Shown here one piece after another: positions 1 through 9,180 of a DNA stretch of 64,000 bases. The notes beneath the pieces were generated by a model. The model saw nothing but the letters and a program-made list of their open reading frames with translations. It was not told where the DNA came from and made no database searches. The DNA lies in the NCBI GenBank assembly GCA_035512695.1, contig DATKDL010000146.1, positions 10,807-74,806 on the forward strand. Direction: 5' to 3'. The position numbers and the translations under genes are program-made. The number at the start of each line of letters is the position of its first letter. Position 1 is the first letter of the stretch. The stretch is from DATDOR01 sp035512695. GTDB lineage: Bacteria > Chloroflexota > Anaerolineae > Anaerolineales > JABWBV01.

Positions 1-1
1 G

Positions 2-448
2 GCTTACGGGGGGCACTATGAAGTCATCCACCACACCCAGCTGATCAACGAGCTGGTCGGCGCCGGCCGGCTCAAGATCGATGCACAGAAGATGATCGAC
101 GGGGTCACTTTCCACGACCCCTGCTATCTCGGCCGCCAGAACGGGATCGTGGATGCGCCGCGCATCGCCCTGGACGCGGTATCGACCGGCCAGGTTGAAA
201 TGGCGGCGTACGGGGAGAAGTCCTTCTGCTGTGGGGCCGGGGGCGGGCAAGCCTGGAAGGAGGAGGAGCACGGAGACGTTTCCGTCAACGCGACCCGCTT
301 CAAACAGGCCCAGTCGACCGGAGCGGGGACCCTGGCCGTCGGCTGTCCGTTCTGCATGATGATGCTGACCGACGCGGCAAAGGACGCCGCGGGCGAGATG
401 CAGGTGAAGGACGTGGCGGAGATCGTGGCCGAATCTCTCCTGTCATAA
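2..448 (+). CDS. (Fe-S)-binding oxidoreductase subunit, HdrD/GlpC-like, C-terminal part only
   Basis: The open frame enters from the left window edge and supplies the last 148 residues, so the N-terminus and any ferredoxin-like [4Fe-4S] domain are outside the window. Two copies of the cysteine-rich CCG-type signature are partly visible: FHDPCYLGRQNGI is followed by FCCGAGGG and VGCPFCMMML. In heterodisulfide reductase subunit D and glycerol-3-phosphate dehydrogenase subunit C, these cysteines bind an electron-transferring Fe-S cluster. The protein is probably cytoplasmic or membrane-associated electron-transfer machinery. The exact partner cannot be told from this fragment, and an FadF-type or LldE-type protein is equally possible. 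Confidence 0.85.
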   Translation, partial: AYGGHYEVIHHTQLINELVGAGRLKIDAQKMIDGVTFHDPCYLGRQNGIVDAPRIALDAVSTGQVEMAAYGEKSFCCGAGGGQAWKEEEHGDVSVNATRFKQAQSTGAGTLAVGCPFCMMMLTDAAKDAAGEMQVKDVAEIVAESLLS

Positions 449-504
449 TCCTGTAAGAACTGCCCGCTACACTGGGGAGAGACCAGAAAAAGGAGACCCT
501 CTCG

Positions 505-2157
505 ATGCGTGGAAAAAATCTCGCAACCGGTCTTGGGGCCGGCGCGGCGCTGGCCGCCCCATTGGCGGCGCTCAATTATCTCGCCAACCAGGCCTTCGAC
601 CTGCCGTTCCTACCTTACACCTTCTTCAACTGGATGACCCCCCTGATCCCCGGCCCGCTGATCACCTTCGGGATCGATCTCATGATCGATACCATGCTGT
701 TCCTTCGGCTAAACGTGGCGGATCTGGCCAAGACCGCCGAACAGGCCATGGCCGTTGGCCTGTTCCTGGCGATCGCTGCGCTGGCCGGTGGCCTGGCGCT
801 CGTCCTGTTTGCGGCTGCCGGCCGCGGCGCATCTCGGACCGGCTTGTTGCGGGCCGCCGGATGGCTGCCGCCGGGCGGCTTCGCCCTGTTCATGATCGCC
901 GTCAGCGTGACGGAGACCACCCGTACGCCGGCCGTGATCGGGCTCGGAGCGCTAGTGGCGCTCTGGCTGGGGGCCTTGAACTGGGCTGCGGGGAAACTGC
1001 GGCCGGCGGACTCCCCGGCAGAAGGCAGGACCGAAGACCGGGGACAGGAGCCGGCGGAGCGCCCGGAACCCGGAATCGCCGCAGTCCAGCAGCTCAACCG
1101 GCGCCAGTTCCTGATCACCCTCGGGACCGCGGCGGCCACGATCACCGTGGTCGGGTCCGGGCTGGGCGTGCTGCTGGCCGCGGACCGGCGCCGGCGGACG
1201 GAGGCTGTGAGCGGCGGCTCTGTGCCCAGCCACACCTTACCGAACGCCGGCGATCCGGTCGTCCCCGCGCCGGGCACTCGCCCGGAATACACGCCGGTCG
1301 AGAACCATTACAAGGTCTTCCTCCAGCTCGAACCGACCGTGATCGAGGCGGCGGGCTACGTCCTCCCGGTCACGGGGATGGTGGCGAACGAGCTGATGCT
1401 CACCGTCGATGATCTGTACAACCGCTTCGAATCCTTCGATCAGTACGTGACCCTGTCCTGTATCTCCGGCCGCATCGCGACCACCCTGATCAGTACCACT
1501 CGTTGGACGGGGATCCCGATACAGGACATCCTCGCCAAGGCCGGCGTCCGGCCCGAGGCGCGCTATCTCTATATTGAATCCGCTGACGGGTTTTACGAGA
1601 CCGTCCCGCTCGAGCGGATATCGAATGACCGCCGGATCATGCTCTGCCACACCTGGGATGGCCGTCCGCTCCCGACGGATCACGGATTCCCCTGCCGGAT
1701 CTGGATCCCGGACCGTTTCGGGATGAAGCAGCCGAAGTGGATCGTCAGCATGGAGCTGATCGACGACGACCGGCCCGGCTATTGGGTCGAAAGGGGTTGG
1801 GACAAGGACGCCCAGGTCCGGACGACCTCGGTGATCGACACTGTCGCGGTGGACGAGATGGGGACCCGGGACGGGAATCGGATCATCCCGGTCGGCGGGA
1901 TCGCCTGGGCCGGCGACCGGCAAATCTCTCGCGTGGAAGTCCAGGTGGACGGCGGCGCATGGGAAGCGGCCCAACTGCGCAGCCCGCTTTCCGAGACGAC
2001 CTGGGTGATCTGGCGCTATGATTGGTCCTTCAGCGAGGGGGCTCACACCTTTAGGGTGCGATGCTTCGAAGGGGATGGGACGATGCAAATAACCGAGCAG
2101 AACGACGCCCGGCCGTCGGGTTCGACCGGGATCCACAGCGTGGAGGCGGAAGCTTAG
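505..2157 (+). CDS. Membrane-anchored molybdopterin oxidoreductase of the sulfite oxidase/MsrP fold
   Basis: This 550-aa protein has about five hydrophobic helices in residues 5-165. An acidic linker follows, then a twin-arginine-like stretch NRRQFLI near residue 199 with a further hydrophobic helix. A sulfite-oxidase-type molybdopterin domain spans about 270-440, and its candidate molybdenum-ligating Cys lies in TLSCISGR. A C-terminal Ig-like dimerisation domain runs from about 450 to 540. In this family the domain reduces or oxidises small oxo-compounds, methionine sulfoxide (MsrP) or sulfite, outside the cytoplasmic membrane. The substrate cannot be deduced here. An AAGGAG site lies nine bases before the ATG. 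The internal Tat-like motif behind several membrane helices is unusual, and tatA/tatC occur later in the window. Confidence 0.82.
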   Translation: MRGKNLATGLGAGAALAAPLAALNYLANQAFDLPFLPYTFFNWMTPLIPGPLITFGIDLMIDTMLFLRLNVADLAKTAEQAMAVGLFLAIAALAGGLALVLFAAAGRGASRTGLLRAAGWLPPGGFALFMIAVSVTETTRTPAVIGLGALVALWLGALNWAAGKLRPADSPAEGRTEDRGQEPAERPEPGIAAVQQLNRRQFLITLGTAAATITVVGSGLGVLLAADRRRRTEAVSGGSVPSHTLPNAGDPVVPAPGTRPEYTPVENHYKVFLQLEPTVIEAAGYVLPVTGMVANELMLTVDDLYNRFESFDQYVTLSCISGRIATTLISTTRWTGIPIQDILAKAGVRPEARYLYIESADGFYETVPLERISNDRRIMLCHTWDGRPLPTDHGFPCRIWIPDRFGMKQPKWIVSMELIDDDRPGYWVERGWDKDAQVRTTSVIDTVAVDEMGTRDGNRIIPVGGIAWAGDRQISRVEVQVDGGAWEAAQLRSPLSETTWVIWRYDWSFSEGAHTFRVRCFEGDGTMQITEQNDARPSGSTGIHSVEAEA

Positions 2158-2162
2158 AACTT

Positions 2163-2243
2163 TCCCGTAAACAAAACGATCGGGGAGGCGGTGGTCCAGG
2201 CATCTCCCGGACCACCGCCTCCCCGATCGTTTTGTTTACGGGA
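2163..2243. terminator. Long perfect hairpin, 35-bp stem
   Basis: Arms 2163-2197 and 2209-2243 are perfectly complementary over 35 bp around an 11-nt loop. The hairpin starts six bases after the stop of the molybdopterin oxidoreductase and is the likely transcription end. It lacks a classical terminal U-run; the right arm contains TTTTGTTTACGGG. Stem length is far above that of ordinary intrinsic terminators. Confidence 0.75.
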
Positions 2244-2313
2244 CCACCCCTTCACCATCCGAAGGTACCCGTCGCGCTTTGGTGGGTTTGCTCAAAGCCG
2301 GAATCCCCTGGTT

Positions 2314-2322
2314 TGGTAAAAT
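2314..2322 (+). promoter_or_regulatory. Extended -10 element (TGG TAAAAT) of the E2 gene
   Basis: TGGTAAAAT ends six bases before the ATG at 2329, and no Shine-Dalgarno sequence fits in the gap. A start point 6-7 bases after the -10 box would fall on the ATG itself, implying a leaderless mRNA. No clear -35 box is visible, consistent with an extended -10 promoter. Confidence 0.5.
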
Positions 2323-2328
2323 AAACAC

Positions 2329-3606
2329 ATGGCTATCGCGGTGCGCATGCCCGAGCTGGGCGAATCGGTTGATGAAGCGACGATCACGCTGTGGTTAAAG
2401 AATGTCGGTGATGAAGTGGCGGAGTACGAACCGCTGCTCGAGGTCAACACCGACAAGGTCGATACGGAGATCCCGAGCCCCGCCGGCGGGGTATTGCTCA
2501 AGATTCTGGCTGAGCCGGAACAAACCGTCCAGGCCGGGATGACGCTGGCCTGGATCGGTGCGCCGGGGGAGGCTCTCCCGGGCGAGGATGGGACCCCGGA
2601 GGGTTCCGTCCCGATACCGCCGCCGGCTCCGCCTGCCCGGTTGCGGGCGGAAACGTCAGCTTCCCAAACCACCCCCGAGCCTGCGCCGCGCGAACCGGAT
2701 CGACGTCCCGGCCGCGATCCCGCATTGGGATTTATCTCGCCGGTCGTCGCCCGCATGGCGTCCGAGCATGGGCTTGATCTGAGCCGCATCAAGGGCACCG
2801 GACTGGAAGGCCGGATCACCAAGATGGACGTCCAGGCACACCTGGAGGGCCGCGGGACCGCCCCGGAAGGGGTACCGCTTCGTTCGGTGGAGCCCGCTGC
2901 ATCGGCGGGACCCGTTTCCGGACCCGTGCCCGGCGATCTGATCCGCATGACCAGGATTCGCCGCACGATCGCTGACCACATGGTGGCCAGCAAGCGGACC
3001 TCGCCGCACGTCACCACCGTGATGGAAGCCGATATGAGCAAGGTGGCAGCCCACCGGGAGGCCCATAAACCGGTCTACGCTCGCGAGGGGGTCAACCTGA
3101 CTTACACGGCCTATTTCATCGGCGCGATCGCTGCGGCCCTGAAGTTCCACCCCGAGGTCAATTCATCCTGGACCGACGACGGCATTCGCCTGCACAGCGA
3201 GATCAACATCGGCATGGCGACGGCCCTGGAGGGGGGAGACGGCCTGATCGTCCCCGTGATCAAAGGCGCCGACGGCCTCTCGTTGCTCGGGCTGGCCCGC
3301 CAGGTCAATGACCTGGCCCACCGGGCCCGGAGCAAAAACCTGCAGCCGGACGATGTGCGCGGCGGGACGTTCACGCTGACGAACCACGGGATCTCCGGAT
3401 CGTTGTTCGCAACCCCGATCATCAACCAGCCACAATGCGGGATCCTGGGTGTCGGCGCGCTGCAGAAACGGGCCGTCGTGATCGGCGATGCGATTGCCAT
3501 CCGGCTGATGGTCTATATTTCACTTACTTTCGACCACCGTATCCTGGACGGCGCGACGGCGGATCATTTCCTGGCGCGGGTTAAAAATAATCTTGAGAGT
3601 TGGTAA
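2329..3606 (+). CDS. Dihydrolipoyllysine-residue acyltransferase (E2) of a 2-oxoacid dehydrogenase complex
   Basis: This 425-aa E2 has one N-terminal lipoyl domain (residues 2-76) with the lipoylation site VNTDKVDTE at Lys43. A Pro/Arg-rich linker and a peripheral subunit-binding domain (about 135-172, ISPVVARMA) follow. The catalytic acyltransferase domain (about 205-425) ends in the active-site motif DHRILDG, with His403 and Asp407. E2 transfers the acyl group from lipoamide to CoA. Succinyl-, pyruvate- and branched-chain-specific E2s cannot be separated reliably by eye; the EVNTDKVDTEIPSP style fits branched-chain or succinyl types. E3 follows 20 bases downstream, but the E1 subunits are not in the window. 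Translation is probably leaderless. Confidence 0.93.
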   Translation: MAIAVRMPELGESVDEATITLWLKNVGDEVAEYEPLLEVNTDKVDTEIPSPAGGVLLKILAEPEQTVQAGMTLAWIGAPGEALPGEDGTPEGSVPIPPPAPPARLRAETSASQTTPEPAPREPDRRPGRDPALGFISPVVARMASEHGLDLSRIKGTGLEGRITKMDVQAHLEGRGTAPEGVPLRSVEPAASAGPVSGPVPGDLIRMTRIRRTIADHMVASKRTSPHVTTVMEADMSKVAAHREAHKPVYAREGVNLTYTAYFIGAIAAALKFHPEVNSSWTDDGIRLHSEINIGMATALEGGDGLIVPVIKGADGLSLLGLARQVNDLAHRARSKNLQPDDVRGGTFTLTNHGISGSLFATPIINQPQCGILGVGALQKRAVVIGDAIAIRLMVYISLTFDHRILDGATADHFLARVKNNLESW

Positions 3607-3626
3607 ACAGCGAATCGGGAGCGTAA

Positions 3627-5021
3627 ATGTCAAACTATGACGTCATCGTGATGGGTGCGGGCCCGGGCGGCTACGTGGCCGCCATCCGGGCCGCCCAATT
3701 GGGGCTTAAAACAGCGATCGTGGATAAGCAGTGGCTGGGGGGAGTGTGTCTGAACGTCGGCTGTATTCCCTCAAAATCCCTGTTGCGGAACGCAGAGATC
3801 GCCCATACCTTGCGGGAACGAGGGAAGGAATTCGGCTTCCGGTTCGACAATCTCGAATTGGATTTTTCCGTGGCAGTGAAGCGGAGCCGGCAGGTATCCG
3901 AACGGTTGGTCAAGGGTGTCGGCTTTCTGATGCGGAAGAACGAGATCGACGTCCACATGGGTGAAGCCCGGCTGGTCGCAAAAGATACCGTCGAGGTCAC
4001 CGCGGACGGCGGGGTCCAGACCTTCAAGGCCGACAACGTCATCATCGCCACCGGGGCGAGCGTCGCCGTGCCGCCGGTCTGGACGATCGATGGGGAAAAG
4101 GTCGTCACCTACCACGAAGCCATTCTCCAGGAAAAACGCCCGGAAAAAGTCGTCATCATCGGAGCCGGCGCGATCGGAGTTGAATTTGCGACGGTCTGGA
4201 ACGGCTACGGAAGCGAGGTCACCCTCGTCGAAATGCTCGACCGGATCGTCCCGAACGAAGACCCGGAAGTCAGCGGTGAGCTGCAGAAGGCGTTCGCAAA
4301 ACGGGGGATCACCTGTCTGCCGGGCCACCGGGTCGAACTTCTGGAGACCACGGACGCGGGCGTTCGGGTGACGATCTCGAAGGGCGATGAGAACAAGGTC
4401 GTCGAGGCCGACCAGGTGCTGGTCGCGACCGGTTTCAGACCGAACTCGGGGATGCTCGGGCTGGAAGAGATCGGAGTCGAGCTGGACGAGCGAGGGGCGG
4501 TCGTCATCGACGACCGGATGGCGACGAATGTGGACGGAATCTGGGCCATCGGGGACGTGACCGGCAAAGTCATGCTGGCGCACGTCGCCTCTGCGCAAGG
4601 GATCATCTGCGCCGAAAACATCGCCGGGGTCGATACCCACCGGTTGGATTACAAGATGCTTCCGCGCGCGACATACTCGCAACCCCAGGTGGCCTCATTT
4701 GGTTACACGGAGGCGGAAGCCGAGGAGATGGGCTACGAGGTCCGGGTTGGGCGTTTCCCGTTCCAGGCCAACGGCAAAGCGCTCGGTCTTGGGGACTACG
4801 CCGGCTGGGTCAAGCTGGTCACGGATGCAAAATACGGCGAGATCCTCGGAGCGCACATGATCGGCCCGGAGGTGACCGAGCTGCTGCCCGAACTGACGAT
4901 CGCGCAAATGATGGAGCTCACCGCTGCCGAGATCGCCCGTAACGTTCACGCCCATCCGTCTCTCAGTGAAACGCTCATGGAAATGGCGCATGCCGCGGTC
5001 GGACATTCGATCCACATCTGA
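3627..5021 (+). CDS. lpdA: Dihydrolipoyl dehydrogenase (E3)
   Basis: This 464-aa flavoprotein reoxidises the E2 dihydrolipoamide with NAD+. The N-terminal FAD-binding motif GAGPGGYVAA is followed by the redox disulfide motif GGVCLNVGCIPSK (Cys41 and Cys46). A second Rossmann motif, GAGAIGVEFA, binds NAD, and the second FAD motif is AIGDVTG. The C-terminal interface carries the active-site HPSLSE segment (His443). Length and domain order are complete. The start follows GGGAGCGTAA, and the gene sits 20 bases after E2, so the two are probably co-transcribed. Confidence 0.96.
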   Translation: MSNYDVIVMGAGPGGYVAAIRAAQLGLKTAIVDKQWLGGVCLNVGCIPSKSLLRNAEIAHTLRERGKEFGFRFDNLELDFSVAVKRSRQVSERLVKGVGFLMRKNEIDVHMGEARLVAKDTVEVTADGGVQTFKADNVIIATGASVAVPPVWTIDGEKVVTYHEAILQEKRPEKVVIIGAGAIGVEFATVWNGYGSEVTLVEMLDRIVPNEDPEVSGELQKAFAKRGITCLPGHRVELLETTDAGVRVTISKGDENKVVEADQVLVATGFRPNSGMLGLEEIGVELDERGAVVIDDRMATNVDGIWAIGDVTGKVMLAHVASAQGIICAENIAGVDTHRLDYKMLPRATYSQPQVASFGYTEAEAEEMGYEVRVGRFPFQANGKALGLGDYAGWVKLVTDAKYGEILGAHMIGPEVTELLPELTIAQMMELTAAEIARNVHAHPSLSETLMEMAHAAVGHSIHI

Positions 5022-5024
5022 ACG

Positions 5025-6872
5025 ATGAAGGTATCCAGGTCGGACCTGATCCTCGAGGCCCGCATGGCCTTCGATGCGGGGGACACCCGCAGGGGTAGTG
5101 CGATCCTGCACGGTATTTTCACAGAAGATATCACCTATCTTCCGGCCTGGGAGCTGCTGCACGCCGCGCTGAATCGCTCGGAACCGTTCGAGGAATTTCA
5201 GCTGGACTTTGTCAGGAGATATTATCCGGCTAAACTCGATCGGTTCCGGTCGGGAGATGGGGATGGGCCGGAAAGGACGAGCACCGGCAGTCCATACCGC
5301 AGGGTCTCATTGAAATCATCGGGTTTGAGGGGAGGAGAACGGAAGACCGCCACAGATTCCGATCGGCCGGAGGAAAGCCCCCGGACGCAGGAAGCCGGCT
5401 TTCCCGGGGATGAAAAACAGGCTGAGAAGCAAGGGCTTTTTGCGCGCTTGCGCGGTTTCTTCAGCCGGCTGGCGACTCGCCGGCGTTCCAAGCGCAAGCG
5501 TACCGACAGCGCGGCGGAGGCGGTGTCCGGCACCGGTCTGGACGCCGATGCGAAATTTGCGCCTATTTCACTCAAAGATTTGCCGGCCAGGGAGTCGAGT
5601 GCCCAACCGTCCGCCCGTGAACGAAAGCAGCGCCGGGTGGATTCCGGTCCTATGCTGACAAAGCTCCATGAGGAGCATTTCGAGATCCGGGTCGTGATCG
5701 CCGACGACATCCAACAGACCCGCGAAAACATCCAGAAACTGCTCAAGTTCGAGCCGAGTGTGGAAGTCGTGGGTATCGCCGCGCACGGGGAGCAGGCAAT
5801 CGAACTCGCCCTGGAGCACGCGCCGGATATCGTTCTGATGGATATCAACATGCCGGGGATGGATGGTCTCCAGGCGCTCAAGACGATACGCGAGAGACTG
5901 CCGCTGACCCAGGTGATCATGCTCACCGTCCAGGACGATCCCGGCTACTTGCGCGAGGCGTTGCAGTTCGGGGCGCGGGATTACCTGATCAAGCCCCCGA
6001 CGATCGATGAGCTGCTCAACACGATTCACAAAACCTACGAAATCGGCAAACAGGAGCGCGAGCGTTTGACCCGGATGTTCACACCACCTTCCGAGACGAC
6101 CGTCGAGGAAGCCGTCGACGCCAACGGCTTCGCCATCGCCGTTTACAGCCCGAAAGGTGGGGTCGGCTGCACGTTCCTGGCGACCAACCTGGCGGTCGCA
6201 GCGCAGGCGGACGATCGCTCGGTCGCGCTGGTCGATTGCGATCTGCAGTATGGTGGGATTGGGCTCTTCTTCAACGAACAGGCGCGCAACTCGATCGTCG
6301 ACCTGGCGCCCCGAGTGAAGGACCTCGACCCAAACATTTGGCGCGATGCCGTGGTCACGCATCAAGGCTCCGGCGTCCGGTTGATCCTGGCACCGAACCG
6401 GCCCGAGCTGGCGGAAGCCGTCCACGGAGAGCAGCTGGTCGAATTGGTCCGGGTGCTGCGCAAGCGCTTCCAGATCGTCATCTTCGACACGGGCAGCAGC
6501 CTGGACGGGAGGACGGCCGAACTCATGGCCGAATGCGACCAGGTTGTCGTCGTCCTGACACAGGATATTCCGGCGATCCACGAGGTGCGGCAGCTGCTGG
6601 ATTTTGCGCCAAAGTTCGGTCTGGCAGAGGGGAAGATCTCGCTGGTGCTGAACCAATATCACCGGCGGATCAACATCACCCCGGAGCAGATCAGCAGGAG
6701 CCTCCGGCGAGACCTCGCCGCCGTGGTCCCGATGGACAATCGCACGGCGATCCCTTCGGTCAATCGGGGGATCCCGTTCATGCTCGGCGCAGAAAACCGG
6801 GCGCTGCCGATCGGCCGAGCGGTACAGGCGTTGGCCGATCGGGTGATCGACCGGCAGATGGTCGCGGTTTAG
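5025..6872 (+). CDS. Response regulator receiver fused to a CpaE/MinD-like ATPase
   Basis: This 615-aa protein begins three bases after the E3 stop. Residues 1-70 look helical (TPR-like) and 75-215 are charged, low-complexity linker. Residues 222-340 form a receiver domain with acidic pocket ADD, phosphoacceptor Asp273 in LMDINMPGMDG and Lys in LIKPP. Residues 365-610 form a ParA/MinD-type ATPase with deviant Walker A SPKGGVGCT and LVDCDLQYGG. CpaE/TadZ proteins of this build localise type IV/Tad pilus assembly machinery at the cell pole. No pilus genes are nearby, so that role is inference. The gene ends against a convergent glycosyltransferase, with stop codons overlapping by four bases. 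Confidence 0.85.
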   Translation: MKVSRSDLILEARMAFDAGDTRRGSAILHGIFTEDITYLPAWELLHAALNRSEPFEEFQLDFVRRYYPAKLDRFRSGDGDGPERTSTGSPYRRVSLKSSGLRGGERKTATDSDRPEESPRTQEAGFPGDEKQAEKQGLFARLRGFFSRLATRRRSKRKRTDSAAEAVSGTGLDADAKFAPISLKDLPARESSAQPSARERKQRRVDSGPMLTKLHEEHFEIRVVIADDIQQTRENIQKLLKFEPSVEVVGIAAHGEQAIELALEHAPDIVLMDINMPGMDGLQALKTIRERLPLTQVIMLTVQDDPGYLREALQFGARDYLIKPPTIDELLNTIHKTYEIGKQERERLTRMFTPPSETTVEEAVDANGFAIAVYSPKGGVGCTFLATNLAVAAQADDRSVALVDCDLQYGGIGLFFNEQARNSIVDLAPRVKDLDPNIWRDAVVTHQGSGVRLILAPNRPELAEAVHGEQLVELVRVLRKRFQIVIFDTGSSLDGRTAELMAECDQVVVVLTQDIPAIHEVRQLLDFAPKFGLAEGKISLVLNQYHRRINITPEQISRSLRRDLAAVVPMDNRTAIPSVNRGIPFMLGAENRALPIGRAVQALADRVIDRQMVAV

Positions 6873-8056
6873 ACCAGGTTCTCGTAAAAGGCCCCGGCCC
6901 GGGGCATGACGTTCCCGTACAAAGCCCGTTCAGAGATCATTTTCAAGTTGTGCAGCCGCGCGCGGCTTCGGATGACCGGATCTCCCAGGCATTCCAGGAT
7001 CGCCGAGGCGATCGAAACCGGCGAGCGCGGGTCGACGAGCAAACCATTTAAGCCCGGCGTGATCCATTCCCGGATCGATTCGAGATCGCCGGCAATCGGG
7101 AAGCAGCCGCAGGCCAGGGCTTCGAGCAGGGAGTTTGGCGTGCCGTCGTGGGTGGTTGGGGAGAGGATGACGGCGGCGCGCCGGAAGAGGGCGGCCAGTT
7201 CGGTCTGCGGGAGCGCCGGGAGCAGGCGGATGGCGTGTTCGATCCCGAGTTTCCCGGCGAGGGCGGCGAGTCGCGGATCGCCGGCTAATCCCGGGCAGTC
7301 GAAGCGGACGTCGGGAGCGTGATCCAGGACGGCCGGGACGGCATGCAGGAAGGTTTCATTTTCGACGTAGGCCCGCAGCCCGCGCGGCTGGACGATCCGC
7401 CGGGGATCGACGCCATCGGGGTCGCCGGGGAAGAAGATTTTGGGGCGGACGCCGCCGCCGCCGGGGATAACGGCGGTGGGGGTGGGTCGTGGGAGGCCTA
7501 TTTCATAAGCCAGGCGGATATCGCGCCGGCAGTCTGCCAGGAGGGCGTGAGTGGTGGTGAGGGCTTGTGCGGTGAGGGCGGCGATGGTCGGATCGGCGGC
7601 TGCGTGCAGGGTGAGGTCGTTGCCCCAGACGGACAGCACCAGCGGCGGCATGCGTATAGCCAGTTTTGCGGCGGCGGAATATGCGGCTGCGGCGAGCAGG
7701 CCTTCGAACGGGATCCGGAGCGCGTGAACCAGGTCAGGCTCCACTCCCACAATGCGCCGCTGCAGCGCTGCAGACCGGCGACCGAGCGTCCAGGCCCGGA
7801 CCCTGCGCAGCACGACCGCACGGGAACCGGGCGCCGTCCAACGCCGGAGCCAGTTCCCCGATCCACCGGTCGAGCCGGCCAGCCGGGCGAAAGCCGCCGG
7901 GATCTCTTCATAGGATGCCAGTCCGGGCAGCGGTGTGGCCGGGAAGGTGGAGACCAGGTGGACCTCATACCGGTCGTCCAGGAGAAAATATTCCATCCAA
8001 CCGGCTGCGGTGGGTGAGCGCCCGTCGGCGATAAATAGGAGCTTCATCGCAGTCAC
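6869..8056 (-). CDS. Group 1 glycosyltransferase (GT4-like)
   Basis: This 395-aa GT-B protein has an N-terminal acceptor half and a C-terminal donor-binding half. The donor half contains the family EX7E-type region SLLEALACGCFPIAGDLESI, which contacts the nucleotide sugar. It would transfer a sugar to a polysaccharide or lipid carrier on the cytoplasmic face of the membrane; the sugar is unknown. The GTG at 8056 overlaps the stop of the upstream glycosyltransferase as GTGA, suggesting translational coupling. ATG at 8047 (MKLLFIADG) is an equally good start. It is the last gene of the 12.9-6.9 kb block. Confidence 0.85.
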   Translation of the reverse strand: MTAMKLLFIADGRSPTAAGWMEYFLLDDRYEVHLVSTFPATPLPGLASYEEIPAAFARLAGSTGGSGNWLRRWTAPGSRAVVLRRVRAWTLGRRSAALQRRIVGVEPDLVHALRIPFEGLLAAAAYSAAAKLAIRMPPLVLSVWGNDLTLHAAADPTIAALTAQALTTTHALLADCRRDIRLAYEIGLPRPTPTAVIPGGGGVRPKIFFPGDPDGVDPRRIVQPRGLRAYVENETFLHAVPAVLDHAPDVRFDCPGLAGDPRLAALAGKLGIEHAIRLLPALPQTELAALFRRAAVILSPTTHDGTPNSLLEALACGCFPIAGDLESIREWITPGLNGLLVDPRSPVSIASAILECLGDPVIRSRARLHNLKMISERALYGNVMPRAGAFYENLV

Positions 8057-9180
8057 GAAACGGCCAGCACCGCTTCGACAAACCGGTCAGCCATCCTCTC
8101 GATGTTGATCTCCTCGACGGTGATCCGCCGGCTCTCCGCGCCTTTTCGCCCCAAACCCGACGGGTCGGACAGCGCGGCTTCCAGGGCTGTTCGGAGGGCA
8201 TGATTATCCAGTGCCGGGACGAGCCAACCGTTCTCCGGGCGGACGAGGTCCTCCTGGGTCCCATCCCCCTCGGCGACGATGACCGGCAGCCCATAGCTCA
8301 TCGCCTCCTGGACGGCCAGCCCACCTGTGCCGGGCAGCACGAAAAGATCGGCCCCGCGGAAGGCAGCGGCCAGGGCTTCGCCTTCCAGATGGCCCATGAA
8401 CTCGATCTGGATGGATAGATCGGCGGCCTGTCTCTCCAACCCGTCGCGAGCCGGCCCGTCCCCGACGATTCGGATCAACGGCTGCAGATTCTCCGGGAGT
8501 GCGGCACAAACCGAAAGCAGCACATTGACCCGTTTACGCGACTGCAGCCTGCCGGCGAACAGGACGATCAACTTCCCTGGTCTCGACCCGGGCGCAGCGG
8601 GCGGATACCCCGGCGACGGTGCGACGGCATTGTACCCGGTGAAGATGCGGTCCTGCGGGAAGAAGCCGGTGGCCCGGTATTCCTCCGCCCCCCGGCTCGA
8701 ATAGGCGATGATCCCGTCCAGGGCTTTCAGCAGCCTGGCACGGGCGGCCTCCCGCAAGCCGGTTCTGAACCCATTGGACTTCTCCACCCCGAGCCCCCAG
8801 CCCAGCACCGGCCTACGCCGGGTCTGCATCCACGCGATTGCGCCAAAAGTCGTCCAATAACGCGGGTTGGCTTCGACGATCAGGACTTCGGGATCGATGC
8901 GTTTCAACCAGTCCATCAGCTGCGGTTGTCTGCAAAGGTAAAGCGGGTGACCCGGATGGAACAGGTGCATGTTCCTACCGGTAACGTGCGCCGCGATTTG
9001 CGGTACGGCGCCGGACGGGATCGTTTCTGCTTCGAGCGGGCTCCCTGAAAAAAGCGCCAGGCCTCCACGGCATCTCCGCGCAAGCTCGTCAAAGAACGCA
9101 ACGCGGTAGCTCGGCAGGACCCGCTGCTGAATCGCCAATCGGCCCGGGTACTCGATCACGGATTTTCGCCGGGGAGGCAC
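8053..9180 (-). CDS. Group 1 glycosyltransferase (GT4-like)
   Basis: This 375-aa GT-B glycosyltransferase carries NAVAPSP and LFAGRLQSRKRVNVLL at the domain junction. FVLPGTGGLAVQEAMSYGLP forms the donor-site acidic motif region with a conserved Glu. Substrate and acceptor are unknown. The GTG start at 9180 overlaps the FkbM methyltransferase end by 25 bases; a shorter start is possible but would still leave the ORFs nearly contiguous. It lies with other sugar-transfer genes, so a role in exopolysaccharide or glycolipid synthesis is likely. Confidence 0.84.
   Translation of the reverse strand: MPPRRKSVIEYPGRLAIQQRVLPSYRVAFFDELARRCRGGLALFSGSPLEAETIPSGAVPQIAAHVTGRNMHLFHPGHPLYLCRQPQLMDWLKRIDPEVLIVEANPRYWTTFGAIAWMQTRRRPVLGWGLGVEKSNGFRTGLREAARARLLKALDGIIAYSSRGAEEYRATGFFPQDRIFTGYNAVAPSPGYPPAAPGSRPGKLIVLFAGRLQSRKRVNVLLSVCAALPENLQPLIRIVGDGPARDGLERQAADLSIQIEFMGHLEGEALAAAFRGADLFVLPGTGGLAVQEAMSYGLPVIVAEGDGTQEDLVRPENGWLVPALDNHALRTALEAALSDPSGLGRKGAESRRITVEEINIERMADRFVEAVLAVS

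Noticed and set aside
2163..2243. Possible CRISPR repeat or mobile-element end
   Set aside because: There are no direct repeats or spacers nearby and no transposase; it is a single hairpin after a stop codon.
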